A DNA stretch of 15,772 bases, from contig JAJONP010000033.1 in NCBI GenBank assembly GCA_021323555.1, forward strand, positions 1 through 15,772, read 5' to 3'. The notes under the pieces are model-generated. The model was not told the origin of the DNA. It ran no database searches and worked only from the letters and a program-made list of their open reading frames with translations. Source of the stretch: Gammaproteobacteria bacterium. GTDB lineage: Bacteria > Pseudomonadota > Gammaproteobacteria > DSM-16500. Of this stretch, positions 5,837 to 13,988 are shown in pieces (within the stretch, counting starts at the first letter, position 1; each line of letters opens with the position of its first letter). The position numbers and the translations under genes are program-made.

Positions 5837-6472
5837 TTAATCTTTATAAGTCCTTGCCCCTGCATAGTACCCACCAATAGTACTTGAAAGCGCTCCTATG
5901 AAAAACATTATAAATATAACGAAGGCTCCCATGCCTGCAGCATTCACAGGATCGGCATGAGCGCTACCGGTTATTGTGTGATTCTCTTCAACGGAAGGCG
6001 TGGATAATGAAAGGACGTGGGGCGGATTAATATCGCTCCCCTCAATAACCACAGAAGGATTAGAAAGAAAATGAGAAGAATCAGCAACGAATTTTCCTAC
6101 ATAAGAAGCGGTTAATATAGTCACGAGTAAGGCTAAACACCATGCTGAAAAACCGTAAATGCCACCTTGATGAGGGTTTCTGTAATAAGGGCGTGCTATG
6201 TATCCTGCTAACCAACCAGAAAAAAACATACATGCAATAGCACCAATCAGTAGTCCTATCAATCCACCTATGGCTAAAGTTCCATTACCTGCTGCATTTT
6301 TTGAAATCACCGTTAACCCTATCGCCATACTAAATAAATTAAGTAAAAAACTTAGCCCTATTGAAGCTAATGCGCCGATTAAAATAGCGCTCCAAGCAAT
6401 ATTTCCTTCACACGCTAAATTGGGTTGAGAAGAAAAATGATTTGTTGTTGGAATGTGAGATTGGTTATTCAT
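5837..6472 (-). CDS. Four-helix inner-membrane protein of unknown function
   Basis: The 211-residue product has four hydrophobic segments at about 27-55, 66-92, 104-124 and 176-203. They are rich in Gly, Ala and Ile, and a polar periplasmic or cytoplasmic loop (about 130-172) separates the last two. The N-terminal 25 residues are polar with no signal peptide. Gly-rich segments (IGGLIGLLIGA, IGGYYAGA) suggest tight helix packing. I do not recognise a named family. The start is secure: GGAGG lies six bases before the ATG. A 26-residue membrane peptide gene with its own Shine-Dalgarno ends 46 bases upstream on the same strand, so the two are probably one transcription unit. Confidence 0.65.
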   Translation of the reverse strand: MNNQSHIPTTNHFSSQPNLACEGNIAWSAILIGALASIGLSFLLNLFSMAIGLTVISKNAAGNGTLAIGGLIGLLIGAIACMFFSGWLAGYIARPYYRNPHQGGIYGFSAWCLALLVTILTASYVGKFVADSSHFLSNPSVVIEGSDINPPHVLSLSTPSVEENHTITGSAHADPVNAAGMGAFVIFIMFFIGALSSTIGGYYAGARTYKD

Positions 6473-6518
6473 CTGATCCTCCTAAGTAATTAAAGAGCCT
6501 TATAGTTTATTAAAGCCA

Positions 6519-6599
6519 TTAAAAAGCATGTGACACTACCCATATTAATAATAACACCCCCATCGGAACGCCTAAAAGCCATGCTATAAAGTATTTCAT
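6519..6599 (-). CDS. 26-residue single-helix membrane peptide
   Basis: ATG at 6599 is preceded by AGGAG with a 10-base gap. It opens a 26-codon frame encoding MKYFIAWLLGVPMGVLLLIW and then VVSHAF. This is one membrane-spanning helix with a positively charged start, a central Gly-Val-Pro kink and a short polar end. The Shine-Dalgarno, the composition and the position 46 bases upstream of the four-helix membrane protein support a real gene. Small membrane peptides of this kind often bind a larger membrane partner, and here the downstream gene is the obvious candidate (inference). Confidence 0.6.
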   Translation of the reverse strand: MKYFIAWLLGVPMGVLLLIWVVSHAF

Positions 6600-7077
6600 A
6601 AATAAATTACTCCTTACTTATTTTAATTAAAATCTACCAGATTATCCGCTTGCCTATGTTAGCTAACTGACCCAGTTTGAACACCTAAGGTTTTATAATA
6701 TAGCTTATTATATGCGTTTATGGCATTAAAATCTTTCAGCAAATAAAATTATTTATTTTCTACTGAGAGTGCTATGAGTATTATGAATCATTTTTAGTTA
6801 TGTGAAAAATCCAAAAAAACTTACTTTACCGCAGAATGATAAAATAGTTTGTACGAAATTAAATTAATAATGTGTAAGATAAATATGTATTTTATGAAAC
6901 GCACGCATTATTTGACGAGCTTTTTTTATGATGACTTATGCCTATAATTTTATAGTTTTCTTCGATTGTTTCAGCAAGATATTTTAGTATCTTAATCCTG
7001 CATAATGAATCATCTATTGATTGTAGTAAGCGGGGTGATACAATCGCGCTCTTTCATTACTACCAAGAAGAAAAACC
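6600..7077. other. AT-rich intergenic region between divergent genes
   Basis: This 478-base stretch separates the minus-strand membrane peptide from plus-strand yjbQ. It contains a perfect AT-only inverted repeat, TATAATA (6694-6700) and TATTATA (6706-6712), which also presents a TATAAT-like box on both strands, and the yjbQ promoter at 7017-7044. No coding frame, tRNA or copy of the dispersed repeat is seen here. Confidence 0.6.
7017..7044 (+). promoter_or_regulatory. Candidate sigma70 promoter of yjbQ
   Basis: TTGATT (7017-7022) and TACAAT (7039-7044) are spaced by 16 bases. The predicted start is near 7051, giving a leader of about 27 bases before the yjbQ ATG. Confidence 0.45.
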
Positions 7078-7491
7078 ATGAAATTCTATACTGAATATTT
7101 AACATTTAATACAAAAAAACATCGTGACTATATTCATATCACATCAAAAATAGAAAAAGTTATTTGCGCAAGTAAAATCCGTGAAGGCATCGTTCTTGTA
7201 TCTGTCATGCACATCACAGCAGGTATTTATGTGAATGATGATGAAGAAGGTTTGATTCAAGACATTGACCAGTGGCTAGAAAAATTAGCGCCTTATCGAA
7301 AAGATTATAAACATCATGAAACAGGCGAAGAAAATGGCGATGCACATTTGAAAGCATTGCTTATTCATCCGCAAGTGATTCTCTCTATCACAGCAGGTAA
7401 ATTGGATCTGGGTACATGGCAACGTGTTTTTTATGCAGAGTTTGACGGGCAACGCGACAAACGTGTGTTGGTTAAAGTCATGGGTGAATAA
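7078..7491 (+). CDS. yjbQ: YjbQ-family protein (UPF0047)
   Basis: The 137-residue product is full length for the family and carries its signatures in order: [13 protein letters not shown] (about 42-54), [13 protein letters not shown] (83-95), the GKLDLGTWQ segment (107-115) and the [11 protein letters not shown] strand (120-130). His45 and His90, with the adjacent acidic residues, correspond to the conserved cluster of this trimeric fold. Members have weak thiamine-phosphate synthase activity in vitro, but the physiological role is not settled. A weak AAGAAG-type ribosome site and a promoter candidate precede the ATG. It stands alone, followed by a 281-base gap before the response regulator gene. 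Confidence 0.9.
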   Translation: MKFYTEYLTFNTKKHRDYIHITSKIEKVICASKIREGIVLVSVMHITAGIYVNDDEEGLIQDIDQWLEKLAPYRKDYKHHETGEENGDAHLKALLIHPQVILSITAGKLDLGTWQRVFYAEFDGQRDKRVLVKVMGE

Positions 7492-7715
7492 AAATTTTTT
7501 AGAAAACTGATAACATTCATCTATACGATTCGATTAGAGGAATAAAATATTAAAAGAGTATTAGCATATGATTTATGTATTCTTATACGGTGTTATTTTA
7601 GCTCCTTAACTTGCCTTTTTCTTTAATAATCTATTATTTGATCTTTTATATATAAATTGATTTTTCGTTACTCTATTAAAAATAAAACCGATTTTGGATG
7701 TAAAATAATTTCAAG

Positions 7716-7743
7716 TTGCTGGAAGAAGGCAATGTGTTAGAAT
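7716..7743 (+). promoter_or_regulatory. Candidate sigma70 promoter of the GacA/LetA-type regulator gene
   Basis: TTGCTG (7716-7721) and TAGAAT (7738-7743) are separated by 16 bases, about 30 bases upstream of the GTG start. The remainder of the 7492-7772 gap is AT-rich with no other signal that I can support. Confidence 0.5.
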
Positions 7744-7772
7744 CTTGCGGAAATAAACTAAGGAGATGAGTA

Positions 7773-8426
7773 GTGATCAAAATTTTGATGGTAGAAGATC
7801 ATGAGCTTGTTCGTATTGGTATTAAGAGACTATTACAGGATGTACAAGGAATTAAAGTGGTTGGTGAAGCATGTACGGGTGAAGATGCAGTACGTTTAGC
7901 AAAAGAGTTAATCCCGAATGTTGCATTGATGGATATACAAATGCCTGGCATGAGTGGTTTAGAAGCCACACGCAAAATGATACGTCATAATCCAGATATT
8001 AAAGTGTTAGCGCTGACTATTTATACTTACGAACCTTATCCTTCTCGTGTGTTACAAGCAGGTGCCGCAGGTTATATTACGAAGGGCTGCACATCAGAGG
8101 AAATGGTTCGCGCTATTCGCATGGTACACGCAGGACAACGTTATATTGGCAGTGATATCGCGCAGCAACTCGCGTTTAAGCATTTCACCAAAGCAGACGA
8201 AGAATCAGCATTAGACATGCTATCCGAACGCGAATTACAAATCATGCTGATGATTACTAAGGGAAGTAACGTTCAGGAAATCTCCGCTCAATTATGCATT
8301 AGTCCAAAAACAGTAAACAGTTATCGTTATCGTATTTTTGAAAAATTAAAAATTAATAGTGATGTGGAAATGACTCTCTTGGCCATTCGTTTAGGTTTGG
8401 TAGAGGGCGTCAATATAACCAGCTAA
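7773..8426 (+). CDS. GacA/UvrY/LetA-type two-component response regulator
   Basis: The 217-residue product has a receiver domain (1-120) with acidic pair Glu8-Asp9, phospho-acceptor Asp54 in ALMDIQMPG, Thr82 and Lys104. A LuxR-type DNA-binding domain follows (about 145-210; LSERELQIMLMITKGSNVQEIS, with recognition helix SPKTVNSYRYRIFEKL split around residue 180). Sequence and length match the GacA/UvrY/LetA branch. In Legionella and Coxiella relatives this branch pairs with a hybrid BarA/LetS kinase and activates small RNAs that titrate CsrA, switching replication to transmission. The start is GTG, supported by AAGGAG seven bases upstream. In many gammaproteobacteria uvrC follows this gene; here repeat copy C and convergent gpmI follow instead, and no partner kinase is in the window. 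Confidence 0.88.
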   Translation: MIKILMVEDHELVRIGIKRLLQDVQGIKVVGEACTGEDAVRLAKELIPNVALMDIQMPGMSGLEATRKMIRHNPDIKVLALTIYTYEPYPSRVLQAGAAGYITKGCTSEEMVRAIRMVHAGQRYIGSDIAQQLAFKHFTKADEESALDMLSERELQIMLMITKGSNVQEISAQLCISPKTVNSYRYRIFEKLKINSDVEMTLLAIRLGLVEGVNITS

Positions 8427-8441
8427 AATTATGTATGCGTT

Positions 8442-8549
8442 TACGCCCTCACATACAACTTGTATGCTGCGCTATTTTTATAAAATTTTCGCACGACATT
8501 GGCTCAAATCCGAACTTTTTTTGCATGCTCAAAAGCCCCGTGAACAATT
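8442..8549 (+). repeat. Dispersed repeat, copy C (variant left arm)
   Basis: The right half (TTTTCGCACGACATTGGCTC, AAATCCGAAC, CTCAAAAG, GTGAACAATT) matches copy A. The left arm is instead a separate hairpin, CATACAA-C-TTGTATG (8452-8466), followed by TGCGCTATTTTTATAAAATT. Copy E has the same arrangement. It lies between the convergent gacA-like gene and gpmI. Confidence 0.75.
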
Positions 8550-8558
8550 ATAAAATTA

Positions 8559-10103
8559 TTAATTTATTGTAAATAATGGCTGGCCAGTCATTTCATTCGG
8601 TTGAGGGATATTCAATAAATAAAGCATAGTAGGTGCAATATCCGATAACAATCCATCGGGTTTAATAACAGCCGCTTTGCGGCCTACATAAACAAGTGGA
8701 ACGAGTTGCAGTGTATGGGCAGTGTGCGGTTGTTGCGTGTTATGATCAAACATCACTTCAGCGTTACCATGGTCCGCAGTGATAAGTGCTTCACCTCCCA
8801 CTGTTTGTAAAGCAGGTATAATTTTACTTAGGCAGTCATCAATGGTTTCGATGGCTTTGATGGTTGCAGCCAAATTACCTGTGTGTCCAACCATATCTGC
8901 ATTAGCGAAATTGCAAATAATCATATCATAGCGCTGGCTTTTTATTTCTGTGACGAGGCGTTCAGTTACTTCAAGTGCGCTCATTTCAGGTTGTAAGTCA
9001 TAAGTAGCGACTTTAGGTGAAGAAATGAGGATTCTATCTTCACCTGTATAAGCTTGCTCAATTCCACCGTTAAAGAAAAACGTAACATGCGCGTATTTTT
9101 CTGTTTCAGCGATACGTAATTGCCGTAGTCCTAACTGACTGACATATTCTCCTAAAATAAGAGAGAGCGATATCGAGGGAAAAATGGTGGGAAGTTTAAA
9201 GGTATCGTCATACTCAGTAAGCGCGATAAAATTCGTTTTAAACCATTCAGAACGAGTAAAAGAATTAAAATGTGGATCTATAAAGGCTTTTGTTAATTGA
9301 CGCGCACGATCAGCGCGAAAATTCATAAAAATAACGGTGTCCCCCTCATTCATTTTAATGGGCGCAGCATTTTTTTCGTGAATACGAGTTGCTTGCACAA
9401 ATTCATCATTTTCTCCACGTGCATAAGCAAGATGGAGTGCTGTAATAGCATCAGTTGCATCGTATGTCGCTGTACCTTGGGTGATTAAGTCATATGCCAT
9501 TTGAGTACGTTCCCAACGTTTGTCACGATCCATGGCATAGTAACGGCCTATCATAGATATAATTTTTCCGCAATGAAGTGCATGACAAGTGTTCTCAAGT
9601 GCTATCAGGGAATTTTCAGCGCTGCGAGGAGGTGTATCACGGCCATCTAAAAATACATGAATATAGACTTGGGTTGCAGAGAGATCTGCGGCCAATTTAA
9701 TAAGTGCCTGGATATGGCGCTCATGACTATGTACACCCCCTGGCGAAAGTAACCCAAGAATGTGAATGGCTTTTTTTTCTTTTATCGTTTGTTGAATAGT
9801 ATTTACTAATAAAGAATTTTTAAAAAATTCACCGTTTTCAATAGCAAGATCAATACGGGTTAAATCTTGATGTACAATGCGACCCGCGCCCATAGTCAAA
9901 TGGCCTACTTCTGAATTACCCATTTGCTCGTCAGGCAAGCCAACTGCCTGGCCAGAAGTATCAAGTAAGAGATGAGGATAGGATTGCCAAAGATGGTCCC
10001 AATAGGGTTTTTTCGCAAGGGCAATCGCATTAGCCTGGGTTTCTTCACGATAGCCCCAGCCATCTAAAATAATTAAGGCAAGAGGGCGCGGGCGATGAGT
10101 CAT
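8559..10103 (-). CDS. gpmI: 2,3-bisphosphoglycerate-independent phosphoglycerate mutase
   Basis: The enzyme interconverts 3- and 2-phosphoglycerate in glycolysis and gluconeogenesis using two metal ions, normally Mn2+, and a phosphoserine intermediate. From the ATG at 10103 the product has 514 residues, the same as Escherichia coli GpmM. Signatures are LIILDGWGYRE (metal-binding Asp14), MGNSEVGHLTMGAGR (catalytic Ser64), GLLSPGGVHSH, FLDGRDTPP, IGRYYAMDRDKRWER, FRADRARQ, ADHGNAE and HTAHT. All catalytic and metal ligands appear intact. A GTG ten codons upstream (10133) also opens the frame but adds residues absent from the family. A TATAAT at 10136-10141 would start transcription near 10129, inside that extension, which favours 10103. 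The gene is alone, back-to-back with mlaA. Confidence 0.95.
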   Translation of the reverse strand: MTHRPRPLALIILDGWGYREETQANAIALAKKPYWDHLWQSYPHLLLDTSGQAVGLPDEQMGNSEVGHLTMGAGRIVHQDLTRIDLAIENGEFFKNSLLVNTIQQTIKEKKAIHILGLLSPGGVHSHERHIQALIKLAADLSATQVYIHVFLDGRDTPPRSAENSLIALENTCHALHCGKIISMIGRYYAMDRDKRWERTQMAYDLITQGTATYDATDAITALHLAYARGENDEFVQATRIHEKNAAPIKMNEGDTVIFMNFRADRARQLTKAFIDPHFNSFTRSEWFKTNFIALTEYDDTFKLPTIFPSISLSLILGEYVSQLGLRQLRIAETEKYAHVTFFFNGGIEQAYTGEDRILISSPKVATYDLQPEMSALEVTERLVTEIKSQRYDMIICNFANADMVGHTGNLAATIKAIETIDDCLSKIIPALQTVGGEALITADHGNAEVMFDHNTQQPHTAHTLQLVPLVYVGRKAAVIKPDGLLSDIAPTMLYLLNIPQPNEMTGQPLFTIN

Positions 10104-10264
10104 TTTGAGTAGTTCCAGTGAAAGACAGTTCACGTATTATAAATATATTTTTTTTTTGATCGAGCAAAATAAGTAGGATAAATAAATTTGATAAGTAAAT
10201 GTGATTGGCTTATTGCTCCTCTAAAGTTAAACTAACGTGAATGAGATGACTGGATAATAGACAA

Positions 10265-11059
10265 ATGATAAAAACTCTAAAGAAAATAACTGCCTTAATG
10301 ATTTTATTGGGCACAAACAGCAGTGTTTTTGCAACAATACAGGAACCAAATACGGGTAATGATACCTATAATAATGACCCGTACGAACGTTTTAATCGTG
10401 TCATGTTTCAGTTTAATTATGTTTTTGATATGTTTATTTTAAAACCCGCAGCGACTCTTTATATTAAGCTTGTACCTAAGCCATTAAGTAAGGGAATCAG
10501 TCATTTTTATGATAATATCGATACCATTCCAACCGTGGCAAATGATTTATTGCAAGCTAATTTTTACCAGGCCACCAGTGATGTGTGGCGGTTAGCGATT
10601 AATAGCACGATTGGTCTTTTAGGGTTTTTTGATTTTGCATCGGATATGGGGCTAGAGCCCAATAAAGAAGACTTTGGCTTAACATTAGCTCAATGGGGTT
10701 ATAGAAACTCTAACTATCTAGTATTACCTTTCTTTGGTCCTGGTACTACCCGTGATCAAATTTCTTGGCTGATTAATTATCAACTCTTCACTATTTATCC
10801 GTATATCTATCCTATAGCAGAGCGCTATCAACTGTATTTTACGGGTGTTGGAGTGAGGCGTGCTGAGTTATTGCGTTATCAAAATGTGTTGGCGCAAGCT
10901 TCATTGGATGATTATACTTTTGTGCGTGATGCTTTTATGCAGCGTAGGGCTTATCAAATAGAACGTAACGCAGAATTGAATGATCCCTATCTTGAAAAAA
11001 ACAACCAAGTGGAGCACGATGCACCATCTGCTGGTGCAAATGAGTCCAAGGTAACTTAG
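10265..11059 (+). CDS. mlaA: MlaA/VacJ-family phospholipid transport protein
   Basis: The 264-residue product has the MlaA signatures NDPYERFNRVMFQFN (37-51), the LKPAATLYIKLVPKPLSKGI helix (59-78), NDLLQANFYQA, INSTIGLLGFFDFA, EDFGLTLAQWGY (135-146) and YLVLPFFGPGTTRD (151-164). MlaA sits in the outer membrane with porins and removes surface phospholipids, which pass through MlaC to the MlaFEDB transporter. The N-terminus is a signal peptide (KTLKKITALMILLGTNSSVF, then A-T). There is no lipobox Cys where MlaA normally carries its lipid anchor, so this version seems to be cut by signal peptidase I. The tail after about 235 is hydrophilic and probably disordered. The IcmQ-like gene begins six bases downstream, so the two are co-transcribed. 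Other mla genes are not in the window. Confidence 0.88.
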   Translation: MIKTLKKITALMILLGTNSSVFATIQEPNTGNDTYNNDPYERFNRVMFQFNYVFDMFILKPAATLYIKLVPKPLSKGISHFYDNIDTIPTVANDLLQANFYQATSDVWRLAINSTIGLLGFFDFASDMGLEPNKEDFGLTLAQWGYRNSNYLVLPFFGPGTTRDQISWLINYQLFTIYPYIYPIAERYQLYFTGVGVRRAELLRYQNVLAQASLDDYTFVRDAFMQRRAYQIERNAELNDPYLEKNNQVEHDAPSAGANESKVT

Positions 11060-11065
11060 AAAAAT

Positions 11066-11833
11066 ATGATCACGGAAATAATAGCTGCCATTACCCAAGA
11101 GCTGAATAGACTCTCTCAACAAATTTATGTACTGGCAACAGGATTGAAAAATGCAGCGCCAGCTGGCACGCCTAGTCAATCAATACAATATCTCTTAGAA
11201 ACGTCAGCACAGATCATCCAAATAAGGACTGAAATTGAAAAATTGTTAGAAACAAGCCAACAGAAGGAAGAGTTATATGCTCAATTTCTTCAGTTGGTTC
11301 GCACTCTTCTCACTCATGATGAAGCCCTTAGAAAAACATATCAAATAGATAATAAATTTCGTTTTGTGCGTGATCAGTTACAAGGCATTTTAGAAAATGT
11401 AGAACAAAAAGAATTTCACTCAACGGTTATAGCAAATAAACCCGAGAGCAATACAGAGTTGCGCGAAAATGAAGTAGCCGTCCATGTGCATCTCTATAAT
11501 GCAAAAGGAATAGTATTATCGAGTTGGTATAATATGCTAACCCCTAAAGTATTTTTTGAATACAGCGTGAATAGGCCGATTTATGCAGAAAGATCACAGA
11601 TTGAAAATTTATTGAAATCGAAAAATAATAAAGTACAACATGCTTATTTAATTGTGGCTGTTAAAGCGACTGATATTATACAGTCTGATTCTGGATTAAA
11701 AGATAGCTTAGGTCATTCACTGATAAAAATAAAAGAAGGCTCTTTATTTTTCGATAGGCTACTGGCTTTTGTTTATAACGACCAAGAATATATTTTAAAT
11801 GGTAAAGGCGAGCTTATTAGAAAAACTCCGTAA
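11066..11833 (+). CDS. IcmQ-like protein (Dot/Icm type IVB secretion component family)
   Basis: Residues about 136-255 resemble the C-terminal half of Legionella IcmQ. A strand VHVHLYNAKG is followed by SSWYNML, then NRPIYAERSQIENLLKSKNN (169-188), HAYLIVAVKATDII, a DSLGHSLIKIKEGSL segment and FVYNDQEYILNGKGELI. In IcmQ this half is an ADP-ribosyltransferase-like fold that binds NAD, and the N-terminal helical half binds IcmR and membranes. Here the N-terminal half is longer (about 120 residues, all helical; total 255 against about 190 in Legionella) and shows no clear similarity except perhaps KFRFVRDQL at 97-105. The gene follows mlaA by six bases and has only a weak ribosome site, which suggests coupling. 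The TAA stop lies in the first bases of repeat copy D. The family call is from memory of the pattern, so a distant paralogue is possible. Confidence 0.55.
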   Translation: MITEIIAAITQELNRLSQQIYVLATGLKNAAPAGTPSQSIQYLLETSAQIIQIRTEIEKLLETSQQKEELYAQFLQLVRTLLTHDEALRKTYQIDNKFRFVRDQLQGILENVEQKEFHSTVIANKPESNTELRENEVAVHVHLYNAKGIVLSSWYNMLTPKVFFEYSVNRPIYAERSQIENLLKSKNNKVQHAYLIVAVKATDIIQSDSGLKDSLGHSLIKIKEGSLFFDRLLAFVYNDQEYILNGKGELIRKTP

Positions 11834-11890
11834 ATGTTCACCCCTTAATAGGCAAAGTCCATATTTGGACAATCTTGTGCGAAAATTTTG
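11829..11890 (+). repeat. Dispersed repeat, left half (copy D)
   Basis: CGTAAATGTTCACCCCTTAA, then TAGGCAAAGTCCATATTTGG and CAATCTTGTGCGAAAATTTT match the left arm of copy A with a few substitutions. The right arm is absent. It sits at the 3' end of the IcmQ-like gene, facing the convergent AAA-ATPase-like gene, and its first bases contain that gene's TAA stop (11831-11833). Confidence 0.7.
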
Positions 11891-11948
11891 GTAATGTTTA
11901 AATAACTGTGTCTACCATTTTAAAATAATGAAGAGAGAATAAAACCTC

Positions 11949-12020
11949 ATGATTAAAAAAATACTATCCAGTGTGTATCTAGCTACAGGGGTAAGCCTAT
12001 TAAAAAATGCCAATCACTAA
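11949..12020 (+). other. 23-codon signal-peptide-like frame
   Basis: ATG AUU-Lys-Lys opens a short frame (MIKKILSSVYLATGVSLLKN, then ANH and TAA) that looks like the beginning of an exported protein: basic start, then a hydrophobic run. It ends after 23 codons without a mature domain and only a poor purine-rich site precedes it. It may be the remnant of an exported protein gene, or chance. Confidence 0.25.
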
Positions 12021-12041
12021 ATTAGACAAAGTGACTTAACA

Positions 12042-13745
12042 TCAGGATCGCGCATACTTTATTTTGAAGCGTTTTCCACAGAAAGCTAACCCTATTTTTA
12101 GAATGTTAGAACTGCTACGTTGTTTCGCTTCTGCTACATAGTGTTTTTGGTTAATTTGATCCAGCGCTTCTTGAGACGCTTGTTCTAACCGTATCTCTAG
12201 CTGTTCAGGCGCTTGTACAGCACTGACTTTCTTAAATTCCATTAAAAGGGTCAGCTTACTCTTGTCACGGGCAAAAATAAGATAATCATATCGCCCATAA
12301 CCGCTTTCTTTATTCGATTGAATTTCATAGTGTTCGTTATGATATAAACTGGCAGTTAAGCCCACCATGAGTCCGTGATAAAATGCTTCAGGATTCTGAC
12401 CTGTATCGTGACTACTGACAGTTTGCTCCATGATGTTTCTCAGTTCTTTCTCAAATAGTTCTATATTTCCTGTCAATAAATGGGTAAGAAATTGATTATA
12501 CCACGCAATGCCGTGTCCGTTTGAAAGCCATTGTTTGATAATTTGTTGATACAGATTTCTGACTTCTTTGTTTGGGATAGCTAAGGTACAGGCCAACCCA
12601 TCATCGGTTTTCTTTTCAGAAATGACTTTCAAGTAACCCGACATTAACAATAAACTCCAGGTGGCGGATTCATTTATTCCCAAATCACCAAACACTGTAT
12701 TTTCATCAACGAGTTGTTCAACAGGTTTATCTTGTAATAAAAGTTCAAATTGTTCCTTAAATCCTATACTGGAATTTAAAAGGATAGTACGGATGAGTTG
12801 ATTATCGCTGGTATTGACCCAATAAGGGATCAGCTTTCCTTTTTCCTGAATACAGTTGACAATCGACCACGGGTTATAAAGGACGGTATCGCCTATCTGG
12901 TATCCATTATACCATTCTTTGATGCCAGGCAATTGGTTTTCTAAATGATGTTTTTTTACTAAATTACTCACTTCTTCTTCGGTGAATCCAAACTGCGTAC
13001 TATAAGCAGAATGAAGCGGGGAATAGACTTTGAGATTATTAATCCCGGAAAATAAGCTCTCTTTTGCAACGCGTAAAATACCTGTAATCACAGCCCGATA
13101 AAGATAGGGATTTGTTTTAAGCGCTGAACCGAACAGACCACGCATGGTATGAATCATCTGATCATAATAACCATGCACATAACTCGCTTGAATGGGTGTA
13201 TCGTACTCATCTATGAGTAACCAAGGATTAATGCCGTGGTGAAGGGATAATACTTGTGTTAGATTTAATAATGCAGAACTGATATGTACATCACTGGCTT
13301 TTTCTTCTAAGATGGATTCAAAAATCTTTTTTTGGTGCGAAAGTAATTTTGAGCTGGAAAGTAAATAACAGTGTTCAGTGTAAATACGACTCATCAATTC
13401 GCACAGTTTTGCATAGGCTTCTTCATAACTTGTTTCTTTCACATCTTTGAACGTCACAAAAATGACAGGATATTGTCCCTGATAGGTTGCACAAAGATCT
13501 TTATTTTCAGCAATTTTTAAGTGATTAAATAAATTTTTTGAGGGCTTTCCATTCACTGAAGGAGATAAAAAATGATGTAGCATGGATAAATTCAATGTCT
13601 TCCCAAAACGGCGGGGCCGTGTAATGACGGCTGCCTTTGTTGCTATATCCTCAATGATTTCTTCAATCAATAAACTTTTATCAACAAACTCTAATTTATT
13701 TTCAATCAGTTCTCTAAAATTATCATACCCAATCGGTAATGGCAT
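12042..13745 (-). CDS. AAA-ATPase-like / PD-(D/E)XK nuclease (DUF1703) protein
   Basis: The product has two parts. Numbering from the TTG at 13766, the N-terminal AAA-ATPase-like domain has the family opening LPIGYDNFRELIENK, an FVDKS strand, the atypical P-loop ITRPRRFGKTLNLSML (48-63) and the Walker B LLIDEYDTP (183-191). The C-terminal DUF1703 domain has nuclease-fold motifs GYGRYDYLIF (Asp494) and LLMEFKK (Glu510, Lys512). Such proteins occur in many paralogous copies in Legionellales, Bacteroidetes and others. Their role is undetermined, and a nucleic-acid-directed or mobile-element function is often assumed. A TTG at 13766 extends the frame by seven residues but has no ribosome site. 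ATG 13745 begins at MPLPIG, where family members usually start, so I prefer it. No repeats or transposase flank it. Confidence 0.82.
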   Translation of the reverse strand: MPLPIGYDNFRELIENKLEFVDKSLLIEEIIEDIATKAAVITRPRRFGKTLNLSMLHHFLSPSVNGKPSKNLFNHLKIAENKDLCATYQGQYPVIFVTFKDVKETSYEEAYAKLCELMSRIYTEHCYLLSSSKLLSHQKKIFESILEEKASDVHISSALLNLTQVLSLHHGINPWLLIDEYDTPIQASYVHGYYDQMIHTMRGLFGSALKTNPYLYRAVITGILRVAKESLFSGINNLKVYSPLHSAYSTQFGFTEEEVSNLVKKHHLENQLPGIKEWYNGYQIGDTVLYNPWSIVNCIQEKGKLIPYWVNTSDNQLIRTILLNSSIGFKEQFELLLQDKPVEQLVDENTVFGDLGINESATWSLLLMSGYLKVISEKKTDDGLACTLAIPNKEVRNLYQQIIKQWLSNGHGIAWYNQFLTHLLTGNIELFEKELRNIMEQTVSSHDTGQNPEAFYHGLMVGLTASLYHNEHYEIQSNKESGYGRYDYLIFARDKSKLTLLMEFKKVSAVQAPEQLEIRLEQASQEALDQINQKHYVAEAKQRSSSNILKIGLAFCGKRFKIKYARS

Positions 13746-13804
13746 AGCAGGTTTTCTCGTATTCAATAGATAAAAGGCTGTCAGTGATTAGACTCACAGA
13801 AAAG

Positions 13805-13951
13805 TCACTTAGAATTTTTTTGAGGGCTTCTCTCCAAAAACCCATATTTTTTTAATTTTTGTCGCGTTGTGCCACGACTTAAGCCTAACCACTTCGCCAT
13901 TTTGACCTGGTTGTTTTTTGTGTGATGAATCAAACATTCTAATAAAGGCAT
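13805..13951 (-). pseudogene. Fis-family C-terminal fragment
   Basis: The minus-strand frame is open from 13999 to the TGA at 13805 and translates to the C-terminal half of Fis. It contains YEIVLFEVEMPLLECLIHH, then NNQVKMAKWLGLSRGTTRQK and LKKYGFL, aligning with the E. coli YELVLAEVEQPLLD and NRGTLRKKLKKYG segments. The helix-turn-helix is complete. The N-terminal part with the beta-hairpin arm is missing, and the only ATG in frame (13951) would give 48 residues. The upstream end of the frame (ATT and similar codons only) runs into the end of the metallopeptidase-like gene, so the N-terminus seems replaced. Eight extra residues follow the usual KKYG end. A short Fis that starts at a non-standard codon cannot be excluded. 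Confidence 0.65.
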
Positions 13952-13988
13952 TTCGACTTCAAATAATACTATTTCGTAAAAAATAATA

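Noticed and set aside
6694..6712. AT-only inverted repeat as a terminator or operator
   Set aside because: It is AT-only with no GC stem or T-run and no gene end nearby; in DNA this AT-rich it may be chance.
10104..10133. Ten-codon N-terminal extension of GpmI from GTG 10133
   Set aside because: It goes beyond the family start, lacks a ribosome site and overlaps a candidate promoter.
13582..13773. 63-codon plus-strand frame opposite the AAA-ATPase-like gene
   Set aside because: It is antisense to the conserved P-loop region and has no supporting signals.
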